Positions 43,955-54,000 of a stretch of 64,000 nt of DNA are shown piece by piece. The stretch's first letter is position 1; each line of letters begins with the position of its first letter. The position numbers were made by a program, and so were the translations under genes. The notes beneath the pieces were generated by a model, which saw only the letters and a list, made by a program, of their open reading frames with translations, was not told the DNA's origin and did no database searches. Source of the stretch: Prevotella sp. tf2-5 (GTDB taxonomy: Bacteria > Bacteroidota > Bacteroidia > Bacteroidales > Bacteroidaceae); NCBI RefSeq assembly GCF_900115435.1, contig NZ_FOWK01000011.1, positions 65,406 to 129,405 of the forward strand, read 5' to 3'.

Positions 43955-44903
43955 TCTTAAACAAGGAATCTACAAACTGGCGTTTATTAAACAACTGGAG
44001 GTCTTCCATACCCTCACCCAAACCGATATATTTCACAGGGACTTTCAACTGGTCGCTAATACCAATCACCACACCACCTTTTGCGGTTCCATCGAGTTTG
44101 GTAATAGCAAGAGAGGTGATCTGGGTCACTGCAGAGAACTGTTTTGCCTGCTCAAAGGCATTCTGCCCAGTACTACCATCCAAAACAAGCATTACCTCAT
44201 CGGGAGCCTCAGGCAGTACCTTTTTCATCACATCTTTGATCTTCTTCAACTCATTCATCAGTCCCACCTTATTATGCAGGCGACCAGCGGTGTCAATGAG
44301 AACCACATCAGCTCCATTTGCTTTGGCGGAACTAAGCGTGTCGAAAGCCACTGAGGCAGGATCGCTGCCCATCTGTTGCTTAATGACAGGAACACCGACA
44401 CGCTCTCCCCAGATGCACAACTGCTCAACGGCAGCGGCACGGAAGGTATCGGCAGCACCTAAATACACTTTCTTTCCAGCCTGTTTGAACTGCCAGGCAA
44501 GTTTTCCGATAGTAGTAGTCTTACCAACGCCATTCACACCTACAACTAAAATGACATAAGGTTTGTGGTCTGCGGGTAAGTCCCAGTTATCGTTATCCTC
44601 AGAGTTGTTCTCTGCGAGCAATGCGGCGATTTCATCACGAAGTATGCCATTCAGTTCACTGGTACTGACATATTTGTCACGAGCCACACGCTCCTCAATA
44701 CGCTGTATAATCTTCAAAGTCGTGTCAACACCCACATCACTGGTTATCAACACTTCCTCCAAGTCATCCAACACATCGTCATCCACCTTCGACTTTCCTG
44801 CCACAGCACGTGCCAGTTTGTCGAACACGCTCGTCTTCGTCTTCTCCAGACCTTTATCGAGTGTTTCCTTTTTATCCTTATTAAAGAAACCAAATATACC
44901 CAT
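43947..44903 (-). CDS. ftsY: Signal recognition particle receptor
   Basis: 318 aa SRP GTPase that docks ribosomes carrying membrane proteins. NG domain motifs: GVNGVGKTTTIGKLA (G1, ~123), DTFRAAA (~158), DTAGRLHNK (~208), TKLDGTAKGG (~268). It lacks the long acidic N-terminus of E. coli FtsY, as usual in Bacteroidota. Promoter: minus-strand TACCTTTG (44938-44931). Confidence 0.96.
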   Translation of the reverse strand: MGIFGFFNKDKKETLDKGLEKTKTSVFDKLARAVAGKSKVDDDVLDDLEEVLITSDVGVDTTLKIIQRIEERVARDKYVSTSELNGILRDEIAALLAENNSEDNDNWDLPADHKPYVILVVGVNGVGKTTTIGKLAWQFKQAGKKVYLGAADTFRAAAVEQLCIWGERVGVPVIKQQMGSDPASVAFDTLSSAKANGADVVLIDTAGRLHNKVGLMNELKKIKDVMKKVLPEAPDEVMLVLDGSTGQNAFEQAKQFSAVTQITSLAITKLDGTAKGGVVIGISDQLKVPVKYIGLGEGMEDLQLFNKRQFVDSLFKNE

Positions 44904-44942
44904 AATATTTATTTATTTCGATTTCAACGGCAAAGGTACAAA

Positions 44943-44978
44943 AAAAAGCCGAAACCATGAAAGATTTCGGCTTTTTCT
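44943..44978 (-). terminator. Terminator of the rpmB-rpmG-DUF4295 operon
   Basis: AAAAAGCCGAAA pairs with TTTCGGCTTTTT around a short loop; on the minus strand it follows the DUF4295 stop by ~18 nt. Confidence 0.8.
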
Positions 44979-44995
44979 ATATTACTCTTTAAATA

Positions 44996-45154
44996 TTAGT
45001 TCTTAAAGAAGTCCTTAACCTCCTCGTTAGGAACCATCTGCTCATCGAAGATGTAAGCACCTGTCTTAGGGCTTTTTACCATCTTGATAACCTTTGTGTA
45101 AGCGCGACCATCCTTAGAACCTTCATGGAGGGTTGCGACGGTTTTCTTTGCCAT
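44996..45154 (-). CDS. DUF4295 small ribosome-associated protein
   Basis: 52 aa, MAKKTVATLHEGSKDGR...NEEVKDFFKN. Basic N-terminus and a central zinc-free beta part. This family is found next to rpmG in Bacteroidota, which is the arrangement here (12 nt after rpmG), and is presumed ribosome-associated; its exact job is not known. Confidence 0.88.
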   Translation of the reverse strand: MAKKTVATLHEGSKDGRAYTKVIKMVKSPKTGAYIFDEQMVPNEEVKDFFKN

Positions 45155-45166
45155 GCTTTAAATAGA

Positions 45167-45358
45167 TTATTTAATCTCCTTGTGCACTGTCATGCGCTTC
45201 AGGATGGGGTTATACTTCTTCAATTCCATTCTCTCAGGAGTGTTCTTACGGTTCTTGGTCGTGATATAACGACTTGTTCCGGGCAATCCACTCTCTTTCA
45301 TCTCGGTACACTCCAGGATTACCTGAACGCGATTACCTTTAGCTTTCTTGCCTGCCAT
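45167..45358 (-). CDS. rpmG: 50S ribosomal protein L33
   Basis: 63 aa, basic, with the L33 core [11 protein letters not shown]...[22 protein letters not shown]. The zinc-binding Cys pairs of some L33 forms are absent (single Cys), the C-minus type. 3 nt after rpmB. Confidence 0.96.
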   Translation of the reverse strand: MAGKKAKGNRVQVILECTEMKESGLPGTSRYITTKNRKNTPERMELKKYNPILKRMTVHKEIK

Positions 45359-45361
45359 GTG

Positions 45362-45625
45362 TTAGTCTCCTATAACTTTAATGTCCTTCCAGTCTACATA
45401 ACCTTTAGCAACAGCCTGCTTCAGGGCAGCGTCCAGACCTACCTTATTAATCATACGCAGACCAGCGGCGCTGATCTTCAACTGAATCCAGCAAGCCTCC
45501 TCTACATAGTAGAACTTCTTGCTGAACAGGTTTACATCAAAGCTGCGCTTTGTGCGGTGCTTTGAGTGAGACACATTATTACCAATCTGTGCCTTCTTTC
45601 CCGTAATCTGACAAATTTTAGACAT
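45362..45625 (-). CDS. rpmB: 50S ribosomal protein L28
   Basis: 87 aa. [27 protein letters not shown] is the standard L28 N-terminus and [19 protein letters not shown] the C-terminal block. First gene of the operon; its promoter is TACCTTTG at 45684-45677 (minus). Confidence 0.96.
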   Translation of the reverse strand: MSKICQITGKKAQIGNNVSHSKHRTKRSFDVNLFSKKFYYVEEACWIQLKISAAGLRMINKVGLDAALKQAVAKGYVDWKDIKVIGD

Positions 45626-45676
45626 TCCTATCTACTTTTTTGTGTTCCTAAATTGTAACTTACTCCAAACAGGGTG

Positions 45677-45684
45677 CAAAGGTA
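45677..45684 (-). promoter_or_regulatory. -7 box of the rpmB operon
   Basis: Minus-strand TACCTTTG about 50 nt before the L28 start. Immediately upstream lies a heptad-repeat tract (see 45691). Confidence 0.65.
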
Positions 45685-45690
45685 CGAAAA

Positions 45691-45725
45691 AGTTTAGAGT
45701 TTAGAGTTTAAAGTTTAGAGTTTTC
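45691..45725. repeat. TTTAGAG heptad tandem repeat
   Basis: Four to five imperfect copies of GTTTAGA (GTTTAGA, GTTTAGA, GTTTAAA, GTTTAGA, GTTTTC) lie between the cinA-like stop and the rpmB promoter. Copy number could vary between strains. Confidence 0.7.
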
Positions 45726-45733
45726 TCTTTCTC

Positions 45734-46255
45734 TTAATATTTTTTAACTTCTTCGTCCATTCCCGTCTCTGCTTTCAGGAAGTCAAGGAACATTTGCATC
45801 GCTTTGTGAGTCGCAATAGCGAGATTGATGTCACGACCATGATCCTCCTCCACTTTCAGTGTGACTTGCTTTTCGGGAGAGCCACACGCTAACCATATCG
45901 TTCCCACGGGAATATCCTTGGTGCCTCCTGTGGGACCAGCGAAACCTGTGGCGGCAATGGCAAAGTCGGTATTCAATGCTTTACAAGCTCCTGTCACCAG
46001 TTGACGAGCCACTTCCTCACAGACAGCCGTCTTCTCCTCCAACACCTGGGCATCGACACCCAGCAGTCGTTCTTTGATTTCATCGACATAGCAAACGATA
46101 CCACCTTTAAAATACTTAGAAGCACCTGGGATAGAGATCAGTGACTCTGCGATACGTCCACCAGTACAACTCTCTGCTGTACCTACGGTCTTCTCTATCT
46201 CCCAGAGGATCTGACTCACCTCTCTGCTGATAATCTTACTTTCAAAATCTATCAT
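45734..46255 (-). CDS. CinA-family nicotinamide-nucleotide amidohydrolase
   Basis: 173 aa, equivalent to the C-terminal (PncC-type) domain of CinA. TAESCTGGRIAESLISIPGAS (~26-46) holds the catalytic Ser and AATGFAGPTGGTKDIPVGT (~105) the second active-site block. Converts NMN to nicotinate mononucleotide in NAD recycling. 12 nt after tsaD on the same strand. Confidence 0.9.
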   Translation of the reverse strand: MIDFESKIISREVSQILWEIEKTVGTAESCTGGRIAESLISIPGASKYFKGGIVCYVDEIKERLLGVDAQVLEEKTAVCEEVARQLVTGACKALNTDFAIAATGFAGPTGGTKDIPVGTIWLACGSPEKQVTLKVEEDHGRDINLAIATHKAMQMFLDFLKAETGMDEEVKKY

Positions 46256-46267
46256 GATATTTGTGTT

Positions 46268-47296
46268 TTATTTGAACGTCACTTTTGAGAAGGCTGGCGC
46301 GTCGATAGGACACGTCTCGCCGTCAAGGTATTTATAATAGCCCACGATACCTATCATCGCGGCATTATCAGTGGTGTAGCTGAACTTCGGGATATAGATC
46401 GTCCATCCATACCGTTTGGCATGATCATAGAAGGCATTGCGCAATCCATTATTGGCGCTCACGCCTCCGGCAACAGCGACATGTTTGATACCCGTCTGTT
46501 TTACAGCAAGGCGTAATTTCTTCATCAGGATGTCCACAATTGTCCATTCCAACGAGGCAGCAATGTTTTCCTTATGATGCTCGATGAAATCAGGATCCTC
46601 CCCAATCCACTTCCGCAGACTATAAAGGAAAGAGGTTTTCAGTCCTGAGAAACTATAGTCGAGTCCTGGGATATGCGGTTCCGCAAACTGGTAAGCCTTA
46701 GGATTACCCTGACGCGCCAGTTTATCGATAATAGGACCACCGGGATAACCGAGTCCCATCACCTTCGAGCATTTGTCAATAGCCTCTCCTGCCGCATCAT
46801 CGATAGTCTGTCCGAGGACCTCCATATCGTTATAGGCGTTCACCTTGACAATCTGGGAGTTACCACCGCTGACCAGCAGACAGAGGAAAGGCAGTGGTGG
46901 CTGGTTGGTGTCGTCATCCGACTCCTTGATAAAATGAGCCATCACATGTCCTTGCAAGTGGTTGACATCGATTAGAGGAATCCCTAATGAACGGGCGAAT
47001 CCCTTCGCAAAGTTCACACCCACCAGTAGCGAGCCCATCAGTCCCGGTCCTCTGGTAAAAGCGACAGCCGTCAGCTGTTCCTTGGAGATACCAGCCTTCT
47101 TGATCGCCTGATCGACTACTGGTACCACATTCTGCTGGTGGGCACGAGATGCTAATTCCGGCACCACACCTCCATATGCCTCATGAACAGCCTGCGATGC
47201 TGTCACATTCGACAGCAGTACCCCATCCTTCAGCACAGCTGCAGACGTGTCGTCGCAGCTAGACTCAATTCCTAGGATATATATGTTTTTTTTCAT
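46268..47296 (-). CDS. tsaD: tRNA N6-adenosine threonylcarbamoyltransferase
   Basis: 342 aa. Transfers the threonylcarbamoyl group to A37 of ANN-decoding tRNAs. ESSCDDTSAAV (10-20), HLQGHVMAH (metal His, ~113-121), VSGGNSQIV (~140), the ASKF/YPGGP block and AVAGGVSANNGLR (~272) are standard. Length normal. Confidence 0.96.
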   Translation of the reverse strand: MKKNIYILGIESSCDDTSAAVLKDGVLLSNVTASQAVHEAYGGVVPELASRAHQQNVVPVVDQAIKKAGISKEQLTAVAFTRGPGLMGSLLVGVNFAKGFARSLGIPLIDVNHLQGHVMAHFIKESDDDTNQPPLPFLCLLVSGGNSQIVKVNAYNDMEVLGQTIDDAAGEAIDKCSKVMGLGYPGGPIIDKLARQGNPKAYQFAEPHIPGLDYSFSGLKTSFLYSLRKWIGEDPDFIEHHKENIAASLEWTIVDILMKKLRLAVKQTGIKHVAVAGGVSANNGLRNAFYDHAKRYGWTIYIPKFSYTTDNAAMIGIVGYYKYLDGETCPIDAPAFSKVTFK

Positions 47297-47368
47297 TGCG
47301 ATATTTCGAGATTTCGGGATTACGAGGGTTCGGAATTACGAGATAACGGAATTACGGAATTCCGAATA
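47297..47368. repeat. Iterated GGAATTACGA words between map and tsaD
   Basis: The ~70-bp gap consists of imperfect repeats (ATTTCGAGATTTCGGGATTACGAGG, then GGAATTACGAGATAACGGAATTACGGAATTCCGAA). It contains the palindrome CGGAATTCCG. No gene; no promoter box recognised. Confidence 0.55.
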
Positions 47369-48220
47369 TTAATAGGTTAATATTTCCACGCCGTGCTCTG
47401 TCATCAGCAGGGTGTGCTCCCATTGGGCAGAGGGTTGCTCGTCCTCGGAGATGACTTCCCATCCATAGGGGTCATCAGCATCAATGAAGACCTTCCATGT
47501 CCCCATGTTTATCATCGGTTCGATGGTGAACACCATACCAGGGACCAATAACATGCCGTCACCACGCTGGGCGAAATGGCATACCTCCGGTTCCTCATGG
47601 AAGTGGCACCCTACTCCATGACCGCATAAGTCACGGACGACACCATAATGATATTTCTTGGCATGTTTCTCGATTGCCTTGCCGATCTCGTTGACAAAGC
47701 CCCATGGCTTAGCTGCCTCCATGCCGATCTCCAGACATTCCTTCGTCACCTTGACGAGTTGTTCCTTCTCTGGTGTCGTCTTCCCGATGATGAACATACG
47801 AGAGGCGTCAGCATAATAGCCATCAAGGATCGTCGTGAAATCAACATTGATAATATCACCATCCTCCAGGATATCATCTGCCTTGGGAATACCGTGACAT
47901 ACCACCTCGTTGATACTGGTACAGACACTCATCGGGAAACCCTCATAGTTCAGACAAGCGGGTGTCGCACCATGTGCCGCACAGTAGTCACGGCAGATCT
48001 GGTCGATTTCCAAAGTCGACATGCCAGCATGAATAGCGGCGCCAACAGCATCCAACACACCAGTATTCACCACACCGGCACGACGGATACCCTCTATCTG
48101 TTCCGGTGTCTTAACCAACTCACGGGTAGGTACCAGAGCACCTTTGTTCTCCAAGTACATAATCCTTTTGTCGAATTCTGTAGGTTGTTCTCCTGCCTTA
48201 CAATGCCATCTTCTTTTCAT
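47369..48220 (-). CDS. map: Type I methionine aminopeptidase
   Basis: 283 aa from Met at 48220 (MKRRWHCKAGEQP); the upstream in-frame start lies at the promoter. Removes the initiator Met. Metal ligands are in NVDFTTILDGYYADASRMF (two Asp), GHGVGCHFHEEP (His), FTIEPMIN (Glu) and SAQWEHTLL (Glu). The short N-terminal extension is a feature of some bacterial forms. Promoter: TACCTTTG, 48247-48240 (minus). Confidence 0.95.
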   Translation of the reverse strand: MKRRWHCKAGEQPTEFDKRIMYLENKGALVPTRELVKTPEQIEGIRRAGVVNTGVLDAVGAAIHAGMSTLEIDQICRDYCAAHGATPACLNYEGFPMSVCTSINEVVCHGIPKADDILEDGDIINVDFTTILDGYYADASRMFIIGKTTPEKEQLVKVTKECLEIGMEAAKPWGFVNEIGKAIEKHAKKYHYGVVRDLCGHGVGCHFHEEPEVCHFAQRGDGMLLVPGMVFTIEPMINMGTWKVFIDADDPYGWEVISEDEQPSAQWEHTLLMTEHGVEILTY

Positions 48221-48356
48221 GATCTTCGTTATTTGCCTGCAAAGGTACAAAATAATTATCAAATTTCAATTATCAATATTCAATTATCTTGAATATGGCA
48301 CGGTATTTGCACTTATTAGTGCAGTAAAGATTATAATATAATAATAAATAAGGTAT

Positions 48357-50417
48357 ATGCAAAAAGGTAACATCGGGGTTACTACAGAGAACATCTTCCC
48401 CGTCATCAAAAAGTTTCTCTACTCAGATCATGAGATTTTCCTCCGTGAGATGGTCAGCAATGCCGTCGATGCCACACAGAAGTTGAAGACCCTGAAAGAA
48501 CAGGGTGAGTTCAAGGGAGAGCTGGGCGATCTTACCGTTCATATCACCCTCGACACCGACAAGGGCACCATCACCATCAGTGACCGTGGTATCGGTATGA
48601 CGGAAGAAGAGATCGACAAGTATATCAACCAGATTGCCTTCTCAGGTGTCAACGACTTCCTGGAGAAGTATAAGGACAATGCCAACAACATTATCGGACA
48701 CTTCGGACTGGGTTTCTACTCCTCGTTCATGGTATCAAAGAAGGTAGAGATCGTCACCAAGTCGTATAAGGACGATGCCAATGCAGTGAAATGGAGCTGC
48801 GACGGAAGTCCTGCCTATGAGATTGACGAGACGGAGAAAGACGACCGTGGCTCGGATATCATCCTGTATATTGATGACGACTGCAAGGAGTTCCTTGAGA
48901 AGTCGAAGATCCAGGAGCTGTTGAATAAATACTGTAAGTTCATGGCAGTGCCCGTTGCTTTCGGCAAGAAGCAGGAGTGGTCTTCCGACGAGAAGAAGAT
49001 GGTGGATACCGCAGAGGACAATATTATCAATCATGTGGAGCCGCTATGGACGAAGGCGCCCTCTGGTTTGAAGGATGAGGACTATAAGAGTTTCTATCGT
49101 ACCCTTTACCCCATGAGTGACGAGCCGATGTTCTGGATTCACCTGAACGTAGACTATCCCTTCAACTTGACAGGTATCCTCTATTTCCCTCGCATCAAGT
49201 CGAATATCGACCTGCAGCGTAACAAGATCCAGTTGTATTGCAACCAGGTGTTCGTTACCGACCAGGTAGAAGGCATCGTGCCGGAGTTCCTGACTCTGTT
49301 ACATGGTGTCATCGACTCCCCTGATATTCCCTTGAACGTATCACGTTCTTACTTACAGAGTGACCGTGACGTGAAGAAGATCTCCACTTATATCACCAAG
49401 AAGGTAGCTGACCGTCTGCAGAGTATCTTTAAAGAGGACCGCAAGGCTTACGAAGAGAAATGGGATGACCTGAAACTCTTCATCAACTACGGTATGTTGT
49501 CGGAGGAGAGTTTTTACGACCGTGCCAAGGATTTCGCATTGCTCAAGGATACGGAGGATAAGTATTTCACCTTCGAAGAGTACAAGAAACTGATTGAAGG
49601 TGCCCAGAAAGACAAGGACGATACCCTCGTCTATCTCTATGCCACCGACAAGGAGGAACAGTACAGCTATATCCAGGCAGCAAAGGACAAGGGTTACAGT
49701 GTCCTGCTGTTGGACGGACAACTCGATGTCCCTGCCATCCAGATGTTGGAGCAGAAGTTTGAGAAGAGCCGCTTCACCCGTGTCGATAGTGACATCATCG
49801 AGCGACTGATTGTCAAGGAGGACGCTCCCAAATCTACCCTGTCAGACGACGAGTCTGCCAATTTGTCATCTGTCTTCCGTTCACAAATGCCGAAGATGGA
49901 GAAGACGGAGTTCATGGTAGAGGTACAGGCTCTCGGTGAGCAAGCCCGTCCTGTGATGATCACCCAGAACGAGTATATGCGTCGTATGAAGGAGATGAGT
50001 CGTTTCCAGCCCGGCATGAACTTCTACGCCCAGATGCCCGACTCGATGAATCTCGTCTTGAACAGCGACCACCCGTTGGTAAAGCGTGTGCTTGACGAGA
50101 GCAAGACCTCTACAGAGGAGGCTCTGAAACCAGTAGAGGCAGAGTTGAAGGGACAGGAGGCTCGTCTTGCCGCTATCCGTCAGGCTCAGGAGAAGAAGAA
50201 AGCCGAGGAGTTGACACAGGACGATAAGGACATGAAAGCAGAATGCGAGAAAGCCATACAGGAGCAGAAAGACAAGAAGCAACAGATTCTTGCCGACTAT
50301 GCGAAAGGCAACTCTATCGTTCATCAGCTCATCGACCTCGCCCTGCTGCAGAACGGTATGCTGAAGGGAGAGGCTCTCGACCAATTCTTGAAGCGAAGTG
50401 TTGACCTCATTAAGTAA
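48357..50417 (+). CDS. htpG: Molecular chaperone HtpG (Hsp90)
   Basis: 686 aa. ATP-binding N-domain: FLREMVSNAVDA (~25), DRGIGMTEEE (~79), IGHFGLGFYSSFMV (~113). Middle domain arginine region LQRNKIQLYCNQVFV (~285) and the C-terminal dimerisation domain with a charged, Lys/Glu-rich helix (~600-650) follow. Length normal. Single gene with a strong terminator after it. Confidence 0.96.
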   Translation: MQKGNIGVTTENIFPVIKKFLYSDHEIFLREMVSNAVDATQKLKTLKEQGEFKGELGDLTVHITLDTDKGTITISDRGIGMTEEEIDKYINQIAFSGVNDFLEKYKDNANNIIGHFGLGFYSSFMVSKKVEIVTKSYKDDANAVKWSCDGSPAYEIDETEKDDRGSDIILYIDDDCKEFLEKSKIQELLNKYCKFMAVPVAFGKKQEWSSDEKKMVDTAEDNIINHVEPLWTKAPSGLKDEDYKSFYRTLYPMSDEPMFWIHLNVDYPFNLTGILYFPRIKSNIDLQRNKIQLYCNQVFVTDQVEGIVPEFLTLLHGVIDSPDIPLNVSRSYLQSDRDVKKISTYITKKVADRLQSIFKEDRKAYEEKWDDLKLFINYGMLSEESFYDRAKDFALLKDTEDKYFTFEEYKKLIEGAQKDKDDTLVYLYATDKEEQYSYIQAAKDKGYSVLLLDGQLDVPAIQMLEQKFEKSRFTRVDSDIIERLIVKEDAPKSTLSDDESANLSSVFRSQMPKMEKTEFMVEVQALGEQARPVMITQNEYMRRMKEMSRFQPGMNFYAQMPDSMNLVLNSDHPLVKRVLDESKTSTEEALKPVEAELKGQEARLAAIRQAQEKKKAEELTQDDKDMKAECEKAIQEQKDKKQQILADYAKGNSIVHQLIDLALLQNGMLKGEALDQFLKRSVDLIK

Positions 50418-50430
50418 GGTTTAATACATA

Positions 50431-50472
50431 CAAAAGAAAAAGGAATCTCGATTGAGATTCCTTTTTCTTTTG
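50431..50472. terminator. htpG terminator
   Basis: CAAAAGAAAAAGGAATCTC (50431-50449) pairs perfectly with GAGATTCCTTTTTCTTTTG, loop GATT. A/T-rich on both sides, so it may also stop minus-strand transcription from the tRNA-Arg. Confidence 0.9.
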
Positions 50473-50488
50473 TGACTCCCGCGGGATT
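50471..50488 (-). repeat. Extra copy of the tRNA-Arg 3' end
   Basis: TGTGACTCCCGCGGGATT (18 nt) recurs at 50580-50597, where it is the 3' end of the tRNA-Arg gene plus 2 nt. The copies are 109 bp apart in the same orientation. This is either a remnant of a second tRNA or an attachment-site-like duplication left by an integrated element. Confidence 0.75.
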
Positions 50489-50529
50489 GACTTTGTCCAT
50501 CCCTCCCCTGCCACGGGCTGAGCAACACA

Positions 50530-50580
50530 AAGAAGAAATCCAAAACTGAAAGTAAACTTTCGTCTTGGATTTCTTTCTTT
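50530..50580 (-). terminator. tRNA-Arg terminator
   Basis: AAGAAATCC (plus strand, ~50532-50541) pairs with GGATTTCTT (~50567-50576); on the minus strand it follows the tRNA 3' end directly, with a weak T-tract. An inner AAAGT/ACTTT pair extends it. Confidence 0.6.
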
Positions 50581-50581
50581 G

Positions 50582-50655
50582 TGACTCCCGCGGGATTCAA
50601 ACCCACAACCTTCTGATCCGTAGTCAGATGCTCTATTCAGTTGAGCTAGGGAGCC
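50582..50655 (-). tRNA. tRNA-Arg (ACG)
   Basis: 74 nt. Acceptor GGCTCCC pairs with GGGAGTC, discriminator A; D-arm GCTC/GAGC; anticodon stem TCTGA/TCAGA with loop CTACGGA, anticodon ACG; T-arm GTGGG-TTTGAAT-CCCGC. No encoded CCA. Promoter TACCTTTG at 50684-50677 (minus). Confidence 0.95.
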
Positions 50656-50676
50656 ATCCTTTTCGTTTTGCGGTTG

Positions 50677-50684
50677 CAAAGGTA
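50677..50684 (-). promoter_or_regulatory. -7 box of tRNA-Arg
   Basis: Minus-strand TACCTTTG, about 22 nt before the mature tRNA 5' end. Confidence 0.65.
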
Positions 50685-50787
50685 CATACTTTTTATGGAA
50701 CTGCCAAACTTTTAGCGAACTTTTTTTGAAAAACTTTCGCATGAAGGCAAAAAGGTGGGGCAAACCGAAAGGTCTGCCCCACTCCTC

Positions 50788-50991
50788 TTATGGTAGTAGC
50801 ATGTTCTGGAGGTCGTTGAAATCGCCTCCTCCCATGATGAAATTCAAGCCATCGTCCTCGAACAACCTGCCACCGGCACTACCGCCATCGCCCCAATCCT
50901 GTGGGGTCAGATTAGAAGTTTGCAGGATAGGTCCCTGAGGTTGGAAACAAAAGCTTTCCATCTGCGGAGCGATATATAGTTTCTTTTTCAT
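50788..50991 (-). CDS. Small hypothetical protein downstream of the surface protein
   Basis: 67 aa, MKKKLYIAPQMESF..., Gly- and Asp-rich in its second half (GDGGSAGGR, IMGGGDF). Only 14 nt follow the surface-protein stop, so the two are co-transcribed. The KKKxYIAPxxE opening is seen in several small Prevotella proteins of unknown role. No signal peptide. Confidence 0.6.
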   Translation of the reverse strand: MKKKLYIAPQMESFCFQPQGPILQTSNLTPQDWGDGGSAGGRLFEDDGLNFIMGGGDFNDLQNMLLP

Positions 50992-51005
50992 CTTACAGTC
51001 CTCCT

Positions 51006-54000
51006 TTATTTAATGATTACCTTTTTACCGTTCATGATATACATACCCTTCTTAGGATAAAGTACACGACGACCGCTCAGGTCATAGTAAACATTGTCCT
51101 CAGAACCCACCTTGATATTCTTGACAGCAGTGGTTTCGTCGTCTACGACAATATCCAGGAAGCGACCTAATGAAGCGCCACCCGTCACCTTGATATAGCA
51201 ACGGAACGGATCCACCGTCATAGAGTTGTCGATGACATGAACTAATATACCGTCTTCTGCTTTGAAGCAGTAGTACTGTGTACTAGCGTCAGAAAGGATC
51301 GACTTCTGGTCATACGTTCCCTCGAAGGTAGCGGAGCCTACTACGGGTGCCCCTGGGATCGTAGCCTTCACCTCGACCATCTTCGCACTGACAGTCTCCT
51401 TAGCCGGTTTGAACATATATGGCATGTTGGCTTTCGTCTCCTTGACGGATGTGAACATGATCTTGCCATCGGCGATACCTGTCATCTCATAGAAAGTACC
51501 CAAGCTGCTTGCCTGTTCCTCGTCCAGAGCGAATGGCAGATATACGGTGCAGTGCTTGTCCAGCATGGTAGAGAAGTCACGAGCATGTACGGCTTTCACG
51601 GCAACGAAGTCTTTTGATGCCTCAAATGGAGCAGCGGCATCCAGTTCCATGTCATTACATACGCTGCCGACAACCACGTTCTTGGTACCAGTTATTACTT
51701 CATTACCTGCAGGCAGATAGATAAAGGTCTTCTCAGGAAGTTTCTTAAACAGGTCGTCAGAAATCATGCGGTTTACAGACATACCCTTAATACTGGTCTG
51801 ACGTAAGTCTACATAAGTGATGTCACCTGACAGCTCGTCGAAGGCATCAACCTCAATGTCCTCAACATCCATGTCTTTCACGGTGATGTGATTGCCTTCC
51901 TTTACCAAGAGAGACTTATCCAACTTCTTCGGAGACAGAGCGGGTCCTGGTGCCGGTGACACGTCGCTGGCGCTGACACTCAAACCCTTGATACCCACTG
52001 TCGTCGTCTCCTTACGTCCTGGAGCACGATGGCCGGCACTGCGACGAGAGGAGCTTGGAGCGGATGTCACATTATATATAAATACATAAGAAGCTTCTGT
52101 CAACGCATAAGGAACGCGTCTTTCCTCAAAGCCCGTCGTAGCAGAGATGACAACGGGATCGTTGTTGCCCACCTTCACATGCAGTTCTCCTGCCTCGTTC
52201 GTATTGACATCAAGGATGATATCACCAGAACCTGCAGGCAGCAGGAAGGACATACCATGGAAGTAATATGCAAATGTATAAGGATCGCCAAGTTTCGTAC
52301 CAGGCTGGATCAATCCATTCTTAATGTACTCCAGAATATCGTTAACTTCACCATCATCCATCGGGGTGTTCAGCGCAACCACCTTACCATTTACTGCCAC
52401 ATAGTCAGGATCATCAATATAACCGTCATCGTTATTAGGCAAGGTATACAGTATCTTATTGACTATTACACCTTCACCCAATAATGTCGTTGCTGCCTCA
52501 GCGGAGAGTCCTTGGACTACTTGTTCAAGATCCTTACCTAATCCTATACCGTTACCATCTTCAGTTTTCTCTTTTTCGCTTTGTGTTACAAACGGCTCCA
52601 TGCTGACGGCAATAGTTATCTGGTGTAGGTCAGGATTCATCATATCTGTCAAGTTGTTCAGATAAGTCGGTGTAAATCCAACCAAAGGTTGATCAGAATA
52701 ACTGAGCGTCAATGTTCCTGGCTCCACATCACCGGTAGCGAATGTCAAAGATACATTGGCACCTTGTCCTTGATAGATGAGTCCATCCTGTTCCTGTTCA
52801 CCAATCGTATTGTCACCCTTCAAGTAGATGGTCAGTCCTTTCTTAACCCAACTGTCATCAGCACCGAGTATGACACTCGATATCCAGGCATTATTCAATA
52901 TCAGGGTGTTCTTACCATCAAACTGTACAGATCCTCCGTCACCAAGCACATCCAAACGGTTGTCACTGGTAACAGGATAAGAGCCTCCGGCTGTAGTAAT
53001 AGTAATACCGTAGTTCACACCGATGACAACAGATTTGTTACCAACATTTCCTGTCATACTACCGGAAATGACTGACAGCGGTGATGTGTATTCCATAGTC
53101 ACATGCTCACTGGCCATATTACCATCTTGAGAATAATTCATCGTCATCGTGAGCATACCCTTAACATCGGCTGATGACTTGAAGGTAATAGTTACATCAT
53201 CACCGTAAGGAGTCTCAATCACATGACCGTCATAGTAATTTCTGAGGGTATTTTCACCTATCAGGTCAACCGTCAGCGTAGCAAGCGAAGTGCTAAGAGG
53301 ACCAGACAGACTGGCACCATTCAGTGTCAAAATATTCTTCGTTTTATCGAAACTGACCGTTCCGTCGCCAAACACATCCGCAGCATTGCCCTCATAGATC
53401 TGTGTTTCGCCAATTTGAACACCATAAGAAGGAACAAACTGAACGTTGTGAACCTCGCCTGCCGTGAAATAATAGGTATTGAAAGTATATTCACCGTTTC
53501 TTAATATAATCAGCGCGAGTTCCTTGCTGATAGTGTAGTAACTAGTATTATTAGAATAAAAACTACTGCTAATCACACCGTCATCAGTCTCATCGCTGTT
53601 ATTCGTCAATGTCAGGCTTCCCACTACGTCAGCGTTTGACTTAAAGGTCAGCGAAGGCACACCAGTCGTTGCTGTATTCTGAATACAAGTAGTATTTGTT
53701 GTAATAGTGTTGTTACCACGAATATCAAACGTCAGGTTAGCCAGACCTACCTTCACAGGAGCAGTGAGGGCAGCACCATTCAGTGTCAGCGTATAGGTTG
53801 GTGCAGCTTCCTGACCTCCACTTACAGTGAACGACACCTTACCGTCACCAAGCACGTCATCAGCATTGGCTTCCGTTACCTGAGTATCACCAATGAAAAG
53901 AGAATAACTCTTCTGGACCGTCACATCGAAAGTAAGATATTCGTAATTAAGGACTGTACAACCATCGTCAAGTGTAAAGCCCACATTGAAAGTCTCTGAG

